Below, piece after piece: positions 49,939 to 58,268 of a stretch of 64,000 bases of DNA (position 1 is its first letter; the number at the start of each line of letters is the position of its first letter). The translations under genes and the position numbers were made by a program. Origin of the DNA: Myxococcales bacterium (lineage in GTDB: Bacteria > Myxococcota_A > Polyangia > Polyangiales > Polyangiaceae); contig JANXLV010000208.1 of the NCBI GenBank assembly GCA_025355005.1, positions 35,807 through 99,806 on the forward strand. The letters run 5' to 3'. Under the pieces are notes generated by a model. It was given only the letters and a program-made list of their open reading frames with translations, did not search any database and had not been told where the DNA came from.

Positions 49939-50562
49939 TCAGCTGCCGCCGCTCTTCTTCAGCTTCTGCTCGAGCTCCTCGATGCGGGCGTTGAGGCGCT
50001 TCACCTCGTGCTGGAGCTGCTGCCACGGGAGGATGCTCGGCAAGACCGCCTTGATGCGCTCGTCCACCTTGTGCTGGAAGTCCTCGAACGTCTCCTTCGC
50101 CTGGCCGACGAAGCTCGCGCCCTTCGGCTCTGCGCCCTTCGCGTCCTTCGCGTCCTTCGCGTCCGCGGTCGCGTCGGAAGGAGGTGCGCTGGCGTCGGCC
50201 TTTGCGTCGCCTTTCGCGCCGGCACCTGGGATGAGCCGCCCGATCGGGCCTTCGCGCAGGTCGGAGAGCACCTTCTCCGTTCGCTGATGAATGAGCTCTT
50301 TCAGCGTCTGCAGCGGGACTGTCCGGCTGTTCGCCTTCTTCTCCTCGTAGATGATCTGCGCAAGCGTGACCTCCGTGAGGTCGTCCTTGCTGTTGTTGTC
50401 GATGATCTGGACCTCTTCGCCACCACGCACCATCTCCGCGATCTGGAGGAGCGTGACGTAGCGCGAGTCCTTCGTGTCATAGAGCTTGCGGTTCGAATAG
50501 CGCTTGATGATGCGCCTCGGGCGGTCCGCCGTGCTGCTCTGTGATTCTTGTTTGGTGTCCAC
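49939..50562 (-). CDS. phaR: PhaR-like polyhydroxyalkanoate synthesis regulator
   Basis: A 207-aa protein with the PHA-accumulation DNA-binding domain (about 17-80: IIKRYSNRKLYDTKDSRYVTL, GEEVQIIDN, TLAQIIYEEEK-type segment), a low-complexity Ala/Lys/Asp linker (DAKDAKDAK), and a C-terminal coiled coil (RLNARIEELEQKLKK). PhaR represses PHA granule protein genes and binds PHB granules. No phaC, phaB or phasin gene is in the window, so its targets are elsewhere. The divergent ABC ATPase gene starts 118 bases away. Confidence 0.85.
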   Translation of the reverse strand: MDTKQESQSSTADRPRRIIKRYSNRKLYDTKDSRYVTLLQIAEMVRGGEEVQIIDNNSKDDLTEVTLAQIIYEEKKANSRTVPLQTLKELIHQRTEKVLSDLREGPIGRLIPGAGAKGDAKADASAPPSDATADAKDAKDAKGAEPKGASFVGQAKETFEDFQHKVDERIKAVLPSILPWQQLQHEVKRLNARIEELEQKLKKSGGS

Positions 50563-50680
50563 GCCGAACTCACCGTGGGCCGTGGGGGAACCCCACCTTG
50601 AGGCTCCACCCGACCCTGTTTTCAGAATACACTAACGCAGAAAGTCAAGCGCGCGCCTGTTTTTCGAGAGCCGTAAACCG

Positions 50681-51505
50681 TTGGAATCAAAAGAACAATC
50701 CAATGTCTTGACGCTCCGCGACGTCCACGCGCGCTACGAACCGCGCGGCGCCGAGACGCTCTCCGGAGTCAGCTTCGCCCTGTCGGCGGGTCGGATCGTC
50801 TGCGTTCTCGGACCGAACGGGGCAGGGAAGACGACCCTCGTGCGGGTGATATCCGGAACGCTCTCGCCGACGGCGGGGAGCATCACGTTGTTCGGTGAAG
50901 GCGTGACGGGCATGGACCGGAAGCGGCTCGCGCGCTCGCTCGCGGTCGTGTCGCAGCTGGAGGACGGCGACCACGATTTCACCGTCGCCGAGGTCGTGAT
51001 GATGGGACGCGCGCCGCATCAGGATGCGTGGCTGCGCGAGCGCGCGGAGGATCGCGATGTCGTGCTGGATGCGCTCACGCGATGTCGTCTCCTGCCGCTG
51101 CGCGAGCGGCTGTATCGCACGCTCTCGGGCGGCGAGCAGAAGCGCGTCCAGATCGCGCGCGCGCTCGCTCAGCGGCCGAAGGTGCTGGTGCTCGACGAGC
51201 CCGCTGCATTCTTGGACGTGCGCGAGCAGATCGCGCTCTACGCGCTGCTCGCGAGCGAGGTGAAGGAGCACGGGCTCGCGTGCCTCGTCGTCATGCACGA
51301 CCTCACCGCCGCCGCGCAGATGGGCGACGAGATCGTGCTGATGAAGCACGGACGCGTCGTGGCTACCGGAGACGTGGAGCTCGTCATGACCTACAACAAA
51401 CTCCGCGAGACGTTCGATGCCGACCTCTATTGCGGCCTGAACGAGATCACGAACACGCGCTTTTTCCTGCCGATGCGCGGCGGTCTGATCGAGCCAAAGG
51501 AATAG
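50681..51505 (+). CDS. ABC transporter ATP-binding protein (FecE/BtuD class), without partner genes
   Basis: A 274-aa ATPase starting at TTG. It has Walker A GPNGAGKTTLVR, the Q-loop VVSQ, signature TLSGGEQKRVQIARAL, Walker B VLVLDEPAAFLD and the switch His VVMHDLTAAAQ. The sequence is of the class that serves iron-siderophore, haem or cobalamin importers. No permease or binding-protein gene is next to it: the following gene is on the other strand. Its partners must be elsewhere. The start was chosen because it is the only in-frame start near the conserved N-terminal strand. Confidence 0.85.
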   Translation: MESKEQSNVLTLRDVHARYEPRGAETLSGVSFALSAGRIVCVLGPNGAGKTTLVRVISGTLSPTAGSITLFGEGVTGMDRKRLARSLAVVSQLEDGDHDFTVAEVVMMGRAPHQDAWLRERAEDRDVVLDALTRCRLLPLRERLYRTLSGGEQKRVQIARALAQRPKVLVLDEPAAFLDVREQIALYALLASEVKEHGLACLVVMHDLTAAAQMGDEIVLMKHGRVVATGDVELVMTYNKLRETFDADLYCGLNEITNTRFFLPMRGGLIEPKE

Positions 51506-51532
51506 TCGCTCGAGCCATGACCAGAGCCGTGA

Positions 51533-52144
51533 CTAGAGCGCAGAGCGGACGAGCCGATCGAGCTCGTCGTCGCTCGTCATGCCTTGCCGCACCGCGATGA
51601 GCTTTCCCGTCTTCGAGATGAGGACCATCGTGGGCAGGTTCTCCACGTCGTAGGCCCGCGCCGCGACATTTCCGCGGTCGTACGCCATCGGGAACTGAAG
51701 TCCGTGGCCCTTCGCGTACGCCGCGGCCATCCCCTCTTCGTCGCTCGTGTTCATGCCGACCACGACCAGGCCGCGATCCTTGTAGCGTGCAGCGATCCGG
51801 TTCACGACGGGCGACTGCGCCTTGCAGGGGCCGCACCACGTAGCCCAGAAGTCGAGCAGCACCGGATGGCCGCGTTGCTCGGCCAGATGGAACGATGCCT
51901 TGTCGGGTGAGTTCGCGACCAGCTCCGCAGTGAAGTCGGGTGCGTCTCCGCCCATCTTGCCATGCGGAAGCGCGCGCGGAACGAAGGCGATCGCGAGCAC
52001 CAGTGCGACGACGACCACGCCGAGCGAGAGCGGATAGAAGAAGCCGTCGCTTTCTTCCTTCGTGTCGGTCACGTCAGCCACATCCAAGCCCTTCCGCGTT
52101 TCAGTTGGTCCGTTTGCACGAGCGCTTCGCCGCTTCGGCTCCAC
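51533..52144 (-). CDS. TlpA-like membrane-anchored thioredoxin
   Basis: A 203-aa protein with one N-terminal transmembrane anchor (LSLGVVVVALVLAIAFV, about 38-55) and a periplasmic thioredoxin fold (about 70-200) with the active site LDFWATWCGPCKAQS and the cis-Pro region ENLPTMVLI. It is of the TlpA/ResA type and probably reduces periplasmic disulfides, for example in cytochrome c maturation. It lies just downstream of the NtrY-like kinase gene on the same strand, with a 19-base gap. Confidence 0.9.
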   Translation of the reverse strand: MEPKRRSARANGPTETRKGLDVADVTDTKEESDGFFYPLSLGVVVVALVLAIAFVPRALPHGKMGGDAPDFTAELVANSPDKASFHLAEQRGHPVLLDFWATWCGPCKAQSPVVNRIAARYKDRGLVVVGMNTSDEEGMAAAYAKGHGLQFPMAYDRGNVAARAYDVENLPTMVLISKTGKLIAVRQGMTSDDELDRLVRSAL

Positions 52145-52163
52145 GACATGTTCATAGCACCCG

Positions 52164-53861
52164 TCAAGAGCCGTTGCTCGTCGACACGCCCTGCTCGATG
52201 GCTCGCTCGCGCACCTCCTTGCGCGCCGCCGCGGCCTCGAGCGCCTCCGGACCGGGCAGATGCAGCACGAACTGCGCGCCGCCGAGGGCGTCGCTCTTGC
52301 CCACCTCGATCTCGCCGCCGTGCTCCACGACGATCTTCTTCACGATGGCCAGGCCCAACCCCGTCCCGTCCGTCTTGGTGGTGAAGTACGGATCGAACAC
52401 GCGCGCGCGCTGCTCCTCGTCGATGCCCGGACCGTCGTCCTCCACCATGACGTCCACGCCCGCGGATGTCTTCACCGCGCTCACGCGGACGCGGCCCAGC
52501 GCCTCTTCTTCTCCGCGGCCCTTGCTCACGCGCGCGTCGCGGATCGCTTGCACGGAGTTGCGGACCAGGTTCACGAGCACGCGACGGAGCATCTGGCGGT
52601 CGATCGCCGCGGGCAACGAGTCCTTCGGCAACCGCCAGTCGATGTCGACGTTCTGCGTCACGATGGCCTCTGCGTCCGCGGAGTCCGCGCCAAGCGACGG
52701 ATCCTCCAGGTGCCCGAGCTGATCGCGACAGTCGCGCAAGAAATCGCGCAGGCTCGCGAGCTTCAGCTCCGCCGTCGGCAGCTGCGCGAAGTTGCCGAAG
52801 TTCGACACCAACCTGCGCAGCGTGCCGACCTCCTCCTCGACGATCTCGAGCGTGGTGTCGAGCAGCTGCCGGAACTTCGGATCCTCGCCGCCGTACTTCT
52901 GGTGGCACTGCTCGACGGCGAGCTGGATCGGCGTGAGCGGGTTCTTGATCTCGTGCGCGAGGCGTTGCGCCATCTCCTGCCAGCTCGCCATTCGCTGCAG
53001 ATACTCGAGGCGCGCGCGGGACTGCGCGATCTCCGCCATCATGCGGTTGAACGAGCGCGCGACCTCCGTCAGCTCGTCGGAGCCGGTCACCGGGACGCGC
53101 ACGGAGAGATCACCCTGCGCGACCAGGTTGATCGCGAGGCCAAGGCGGTTGATGCGCTTCGTCACGCCGCGCGCGAGGATGATGCCGAGCAGCGTGGTGA
53201 TGAGCGCCGTCAGCGCGATGAGCACCTTGAACGCGTTGAGGTAGTCCTTGGAGAGCTCGCCGCGCGAGGCCTCGAGCTCGTGGTAGGTCTGCAGGAACTC
53301 ACCGCTCTTCTCGAGCTCGTCGAGGCGCTTGCGATCGACCGCGAACTCGGCGATGAGCGTCGCGCCGTCGGGCTCGTCGGTGAGCGGCATGCGGCGCTCC
53401 AGGCTGCGCTCCGTGGCGTCGTTGACGGGGCGCCCGCGATCGCGACGCGCGAGCACGTTCCTGTCCGCGTCCTCGACGGTCAGGCTCACGAGGCTCGGAA
53501 AGCGCGGAAACAGCGCGTCCAGCTCCACCTCTGCGAGCTCCGGGTTCTTCTTCTTCGCGGCCTCACGCAGCGTCTCGTCGGCGGAGATGGCCGCGGTCTG
53601 GTGCCCGAGGTCGTCCTTCACTGCCTTCACGTAGTCCTTGTAGACCTCGACGCCGCGATCGAGCTCGCGCCCGATCTTCGGATCGAACCACACGGACGAC
53701 GCCTGCTGGAAGAGCGATGACACGAGCACGAGCGCGACGACGAGCGGAACGATCGCCGTGACCAGCACGACGGCCACGAGGCGCCACTCCGTGGTGCCCG
53801 GCAGGAACGTTCGTAACGTGCGACGCGCGAGGGCGCCGAGAAGCCGCGACTCTCTGCTCAT
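52164..53861 (-). CDS. NtrY-like sensor histidine kinase
   Basis: A 565-aa sensor kinase. Two transmembrane helices (about 28-48 and 235-255) flank a periplasmic domain of about 185 residues. A HAMP domain (RGVTKRINRLGLAINLVAQGDLSVRVPV) and a coiled coil are followed by the dimerisation/phospho-acceptor motif LAHEIKNPLTPIQLA (H-box), the N-box NLVRNSVQAIRDAR, DDGPGID, and FTTKTDGTGLGLAIVKKI (G-boxes). The NPLTPIQ H-box is the NtrY type. No response regulator is adjacent. The start is the ATG overlapping the stop of the upstream gene by one base (TGATG). Confidence 0.92.
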   Translation of the reverse strand: MSRESRLLGALARRTLRTFLPGTTEWRLVAVVLVTAIVPLVVALVLVSSLFQQASSVWFDPKIGRELDRGVEVYKDYVKAVKDDLGHQTAAISADETLREAAKKKNPELAEVELDALFPRFPSLVSLTVEDADRNVLARRDRGRPVNDATERSLERRMPLTDEPDGATLIAEFAVDRKRLDELEKSGEFLQTYHELEASRGELSKDYLNAFKVLIALTALITTLLGIILARGVTKRINRLGLAINLVAQGDLSVRVPVTGSDELTEVARSFNRMMAEIAQSRARLEYLQRMASWQEMAQRLAHEIKNPLTPIQLAVEQCHQKYGGEDPKFRQLLDTTLEIVEEEVGTLRRLVSNFGNFAQLPTAELKLASLRDFLRDCRDQLGHLEDPSLGADSADAEAIVTQNVDIDWRLPKDSLPAAIDRQMLRRVLVNLVRNSVQAIRDARVSKGRGEEEALGRVRVSAVKTSAGVDVMVEDDGPGIDEEQRARVFDPYFTTKTDGTGLGLAIVKKIVVEHGGEIEVGKSDALGGAQFVLHLPGPEALEAAAARKEVRERAIEQGVSTSNGS

Positions 53862-54838
53862 CACAACCCCCAGTAGAGAAGCTCTTGCCGTACCTGCTTG
53901 CCTTCGGCGGAGTAGAGCACCGTGAGCTTGTCGCCGCTCGCCTTCACGATCGGCTCCGGGAACTTCTCGCACGGGTAGAACGCCGCGCGCTCGAAGCCGG
54001 AAAGCGTGAGCCAGAAGAGGTGCAAGCCTTCGCTCCCGAGGCCAGAGAGGAGCAGCATGCGGCCCCCGCCGAGGAGGGTGAAATCGAGCCATTTCAGGCC
54101 GAGATCCTCGAAGCGCTCCGGGCTGGGGAAGTGCTCGCCCACGTCGCGCATCTCCGGCAGGTGCGCCTTCAGGTACTTGTAGAATACATCATAACGTACC
54201 TTGCTCAGGCGCGGCAGGCTTCGGTCCGGCGGCGCGATGACCGGAAGCTCTTCTGGCTTCGCGCACGGCATCTCCACGTGCGCGCGGTAGCGATCGCCGA
54301 GTGACACCCCCGCGTCCGCATATGCTTCGTCGGCAAGGGACTTCAGGAGCCAGTGGAACACCGGCAAGTCGCCCGTGCCCGCGCGCGACGTGAGCGTCAC
54401 CACGCTCTCCCACAGCGGCCGTCGCACTGCCCACGCGCTGCCGTGCGCGCGCACAATGCACTCACCCACGTATGCGGCCCCGTGGACCAGCACGTTGAAC
54501 AGCTCGCTCTCCGGGCTGCCCAGCGGCGCGCTGTCCCGCAGCCGATCCCGCGCGTCCCTCGTGAGCGCGTGGCTCAGGCGATGAACGCTGGCGTCCGTGA
54601 AGTCGAGCGCGAGCTCCGCGCCGAGCACGCCATTCGCCATCTTCGAGAACGTCTCGGCCGCGTCCGTGAGGTGCGCGACCACAGCGGGATTCTTCGCCGG
54701 ATTCGCGTCGCGTGCGCGTGCGGCGGCCAGGTCCGTGCGCGCGTCCTCGGGGTAGAGGGGGAGCACGCTCTCCACGAATAGTTGCTCGGCGGTCGTGCCC
54801 ACGACGCTTTCCGTACCACTTCCCGGTGCGTCGAGCAT
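53861..54838 (-). CDS. Hypothetical protein, coupled to the NtrY-like kinase
   Basis: A 325-aa soluble protein with no signal peptide or membrane helix. It contains helices and strands such as FNVLVHGAAYVGECIV, WLDFTLLGGGRMLLLSGLGSEGLHLFWL and LPVIAPPDRSLP. It overlaps the kinase start codon by one base (TGATG), so translation is coupled, and the kinase's ligand or partner may be this protein. Not recognised as a family. Confidence 0.7.
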   Translation of the reverse strand: MLDAPGSGTESVVGTTAEQLFVESVLPLYPEDARTDLAAARARDANPAKNPAVVAHLTDAAETFSKMANGVLGAELALDFTDASVHRLSHALTRDARDRLRDSAPLGSPESELFNVLVHGAAYVGECIVRAHGSAWAVRRPLWESVVTLTSRAGTGDLPVFHWLLKSLADEAYADAGVSLGDRYRAHVEMPCAKPEELPVIAPPDRSLPRLSKVRYDVFYKYLKAHLPEMRDVGEHFPSPERFEDLGLKWLDFTLLGGGRMLLLSGLGSEGLHLFWLTLSGFERAAFYPCEKFPEPIVKASGDKLTVLYSAEGKQVRQELLYWGL

Positions 54839-54873
54839 CCCCCGCTTCTCGGAACTTGATCTATCCTGGAGCC

Positions 54874-55866
54874 GTGCTCACCGTGGATCTCCGCTTCGAA
54901 GGGTACTCGACCGAGAGCTGGTCGCGTCTCCTCTCCCTGTTCAAGCCACGCGCATCGGTGCCCGAGGCGGAGGCCACGCGCCCCCGCGGGCTCTGTATCG
55001 TCATCCACGACGGTGAGCGCATCCGCAAGCTGTTCCACTCGCAGAGGGGCCGCATCGATCCGAAGGGCATCACGTGGCCCGTGCCGCTCCCGGAGCTCGC
55101 CGCGGAGGTGCACGCGAGCTGGGCGATCGCCGCGCGGACCGGCGCGCTGGAGGAGCTGATGGAGCGCTTCGGTGCGCGCCTTCGTCAGAACCACGACCTC
55201 ACCGAGCAGACGCTGCTCCTCGTCACCATCGCGCGCGAGATGATGGCGGAGGGGCTCATCGAGCGCTGGCCCAAGCGCCTCCACGGCGTGCCGCAGCCGC
55301 AGGCCTCGATGGTGGACCGCACCTTGGATGCGGTGTGCGCGGATGGTCGCTCCATTCTCCTCGGTGTGTTCGAGAACGGTGGACTGTGGACGTCGCTGAC
55401 GATGCGTCGGCGCGGCCGCGGCTTCGACGTGCTCGCAGGTCCCGAGGGTCTGCGCCCGGCGATGGGTTTGCTCTCGGGCGACTGGCGGCGCGACTATCGC
55501 CATCTCGCGCGCGCCGTGGAGGAGGTCTACGCACCGGTCGCGTTCGGCGTGTTCGCCGAGGCAAAACGCTTCCGCGAGCTCCTCACCGATCCCGAGCCGG
55601 GCGCATGGGGCGGGGCCGTCGCGCTCCGCGAGATCCTCGTGTCGCCAACACCACCAGGCGTGCGACTCGCACTGGGTCTGGATGGCGCACGCTACGCGTT
55701 CGAAGGCATCCGCGCGGTCTCGGGCCGCATCGAAGCGCTGCGCGCGCTCGACCCCGTATTTGCTGGCGTACGCCGTCGCCTCGGAAGCGTCGTCGGCGAT
55801 CGTGACGTCTCCTCGCTGCTGGGCTTCGACCCGATGGCCGCGTTGCGCTCCCTCCTGTCGCGGTGA
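54874..55866 (+). CDS. Hypothetical protein, 330 aa
   Basis: A 330-aa soluble protein from a GTG start preceded by GGAG, beginning MLTVDLRFEGYSTES. It contains WSRLLSLFKPRAS, an Ala/Glu-rich helical middle and the later segment ALREILVSPTPPGVRLALGLDGARY. No signal peptide or recognised motif. It is divergent from the 325-aa gene, with 35 bases between the starts, so the two share a promoter region. Confidence 0.65.
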   Translation: MLTVDLRFEGYSTESWSRLLSLFKPRASVPEAEATRPRGLCIVIHDGERIRKLFHSQRGRIDPKGITWPVPLPELAAEVHASWAIAARTGALEELMERFGARLRQNHDLTEQTLLLVTIAREMMAEGLIERWPKRLHGVPQPQASMVDRTLDAVCADGRSILLGVFENGGLWTSLTMRRRGRGFDVLAGPEGLRPAMGLLSGDWRRDYRHLARAVEEVYAPVAFGVFAEAKRFRELLTDPEPGAWGGAVALREILVSPTPPGVRLALGLDGARYAFEGIRAVSGRIEALRALDPVFAGVRRRLGSVVGDRDVSSLLGFDPMAALRSLLSR

Positions 55867-55881
55867 GTCGCTGACCCGAGG

Positions 55882-56313
55882 TCAGTCGCTCTTTTTCGCA
55901 TCCGTCACGGCGCCCGCGTCGACGGATGGGGCCGCGGAGCCTCCGTCTTCGAAGCACAGGTCTCCGCGCACGGCGGCGGCCAGCGCCATGGTACACACCG
56001 GATCTGCTGGATTCACGCTGTAGAACGACGGGTACGGCGCGCACTCCGAGCTCACGAAGTATCCGGCGCCGCCTTCGCCCGCGCTCAGGAGGCACACGGC
56101 GTCGCACGTGAACACGGCGTCGCTGCCCTTCACCACGTCGATGCTCTCCGTGGGGCCAATGCAGTCGCGCGCAGGATTGTACGCTCGGCCCGTGTAGATG
56201 TGCGACACCGCGTCCGAGCACGCGAGCGCGCCCACACCGACGACGCCGACGCATGCCGCCACAATCACACCCGCAGCGATGCGTCGTCCTCGCGTGGGCG
56301 CCACTCGGGTCAT
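55882..56313 (-). CDS. Small Cys-containing lipoprotein, hypothetical
   Basis: A 143-aa protein with a signal ending in GALAC (lipobox), then a mature part with ARDCIGP, FTCDAVCLL, SECAPY and LCFEDGG. A short Asp/Ala tail follows. It overlaps the stop of aspS by four bases (ATGA), and the start of this gene lies inside the end of aspS, so it is translationally coupled to it. Function unknown. Confidence 0.65.
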   Translation of the reverse strand: MTRVAPTRGRRIAAGVIVAACVGVVGVGALACSDAVSHIYTGRAYNPARDCIGPTESIDVVKGSDAVFTCDAVCLLSAGEGGAGYFVSSECAPYPSFYSVNPADPVCTMALAAAVRGDLCFEDGGSAAPSVDAGAVTDAKKSD

Positions 56314-58196
56314 GCTTTCGGCGGCTCGATCACGCGCACGTGCACCTCTGCGAGCTGCTCGGCGCTTGCGTGGCTCGGCGCGTCGGTCATGAGGTCCGTG
56401 CCCTTCTGCGTCTTCGGGAACGGAATGACGTCGCGCAGGCTCTCACTGCCGGAGAGCAGCATCGCAAGGCGATCCATGCCGATCGCGATGCCGCCGTGCG
56501 GAGGCGCGCCGAACTTCAGCGCGTCGAGCAGGAAGCCGAACTTCTGGCGCGCGTCCTCGTCCTTGATGCCGAGCGCGCGGAAGACCTTCGCCTGCACCTC
56601 GGGATCATGGAGGCGGATCGAGCCGCCGCCGATCTCGAAGCCATTGAGCACCAGGTCGTAGCGGTAGCAGAGGACCTTGCCCGGATCCGGGTCGAGCAGC
56701 TCCACGCACTCGTCGTGAGGGCGCGTGAAGGCGTGGTGTGCGGCGGCCCACGTCTTCTTGTCCTCGTCGTACTCGAGGAGCGGCGGGTTCACGACCCAGA
56801 GGAAGTTCCACTTGCCGCCATGGCCGGACTCCGGGATGAGCGTGAGCTTCTTCGCGAGGTGAACGCGCAGGTTCGCCATCACGGTCTGGACCTGCGACTC
56901 CTTGCCGAACTGGAAGAAGAGGAGATCACCTTCTTGTGCGCCGGTCGCGGCGTTGATCGCGTCGCGGAGCTCCTTCGTGATGGTCTTGGCGAGCGGCGAC
57001 TGCGTCCACGCGCCCTCCTTGTCGATCTTCGCGCGCGCGAGTCCCTTCGCGCCCATGCCCTTCACGAAGTCCTCGAGCTTGTCGAGCTCCGCACGTGAGA
57101 GCTTCTGCGCGAATTCTTGCGGCACGCGCATCGCCTTCACGATCTCCGCGGGCAGATCGCGCCGGTACTTTCCGCTCGTGAACTTCTCGGCGATGTCCGC
57201 GAAGAACGGGATGCCGCCGCCCTTCTGCTCGATCACGAGGCTCGTGATGTCCGTGTGGGGCATGGCGAAGCGCAGGTCCGGCTTGTCGTTGCCGTAGTGA
57301 CCCATCGACTCTTCGAACGGCATCTGCGGGAAGCGACCGGTCGGGTAGAGCGTGTTGAGGTCCACGCCAAGGACGTCCTTCCAGACCTTGAAAATAAGGC
57401 CTTCCATGATGCGGAACACGTCGTCCTGGTTCACGAACGACATCTCGACGTCGATCTGCGTGAACTCGGGCTGGCGGTCCAGGCGCAGGTCCTCGTCGCG
57501 GAAGCACTTCACGATCTGGAAGTAACGGTCGAAGCCAGCCACCATGTAGAGCTGCTTGAAGAGCTGCGGGCTCTCGGCGAGGGCGAAGAACTTTCCGCTG
57601 TTCATGCGGCTCGGCACGAGGAAGTTGCGCGCGCCGCCGGGCGTGTACTTCACCATCACGGGCGTCTCGAGCTCGAGGAAGCCGTTCTCGTCGAAGTAGC
57701 GCCGCGTGACCTGGTTGATGCGGTGACGAACGCGCAGCGTGCGCTGGAGCGGGGCGCGGCGCAGATCGAGATAGCGGTACTGGAGGCGCTTCTCCTCGCC
57801 TGTGTCGATGCTGTCCTGGATCTCGAACGGCGGGGTCTCTGCCTTGTTGAAGATGGTGAGCTCCACGGCGTGGATCTCGATCTCACCGGTGGCGAGCTTC
57901 GGGTTCTTGTTGCCGCCGCGGCTCACGACCTTGCCGCGCACGCCGATGACCCACTCACTGCGCAGCGCCTGCGCCGCGACGTAGGCTTCCTTGGGGCTGT
58001 CGCCGAAGTCCTTGGTGTCCGGGTCGAAGACGAGCTGGGTGATCCCGTCGCGATCGCGAAGATCGACGAAGACGCAGCCGCCGTGGTCGCGATAGCTCGC
58101 GACCCAGCCGAACAGGATGACCTCTTTGCCCTCGTCTGCGGCGCGGAGATCGCCATTGCGATGCGTTCGTTTCAGCTCGTCGATGAAGCGTGCCAC
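56310..58196 (-). CDS. aspS: Aspartyl-tRNA synthetase
   Basis: A 628-aa class II aminoacyl-tRNA synthetase of full bacterial length. An N-terminal OB-fold anticodon domain (FGWVASYRDHGGCVFVDLRDRDG) is followed by motif 1, the catalytic motif 2 segment QIVKCFRDED, a GAD insertion domain (about 320-430) and the motif 3 region GGIAIGMDRLAMLLSG. The bacterial-type C-terminal extension is present. Whether it is discriminating or also charges tRNA-Asn cannot be read by eye. It is in line with the small lipoprotein gene downstream. Confidence 0.97.
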   Translation of the reverse strand: MARFIDELKRTHRNGDLRAADEGKEVILFGWVASYRDHGGCVFVDLRDRDGITQLVFDPDTKDFGDSPKEAYVAAQALRSEWVIGVRGKVVSRGGNKNPKLATGEIEIHAVELTIFNKAETPPFEIQDSIDTGEEKRLQYRYLDLRRAPLQRTLRVRHRINQVTRRYFDENGFLELETPVMVKYTPGGARNFLVPSRMNSGKFFALAESPQLFKQLYMVAGFDRYFQIVKCFRDEDLRLDRQPEFTQIDVEMSFVNQDDVFRIMEGLIFKVWKDVLGVDLNTLYPTGRFPQMPFEESMGHYGNDKPDLRFAMPHTDITSLVIEQKGGGIPFFADIAEKFTSGKYRRDLPAEIVKAMRVPQEFAQKLSRAELDKLEDFVKGMGAKGLARAKIDKEGAWTQSPLAKTITKELRDAINAATGAQEGDLLFFQFGKESQVQTVMANLRVHLAKKLTLIPESGHGGKWNFLWVVNPPLLEYDEDKKTWAAAHHAFTRPHDECVELLDPDPGKVLCYRYDLVLNGFEIGGGSIRLHDPEVQAKVFRALGIKDEDARQKFGFLLDALKFGAPPHGGIAIGMDRLAMLLSGSESLRDVIPFPKTQKGTDLMTDAPSHASAEQLAEVHVRVIEPPKA

Positions 58197-58268
58197 GGTG
58201 GTATACCTCTTCCCTGACCTGCAGTTGGCAGGGCCGGCACGTTACCAGAGCATCTGACCGAACGCGCG

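Noticed and set aside
50624..50648. TTGACT and TATTCT boxes upstream of the PhaR-like gene as a promoter
   Set aside because: The spacing is only 13 bases, too short for a normal sigma70 promoter, so I do not call it.
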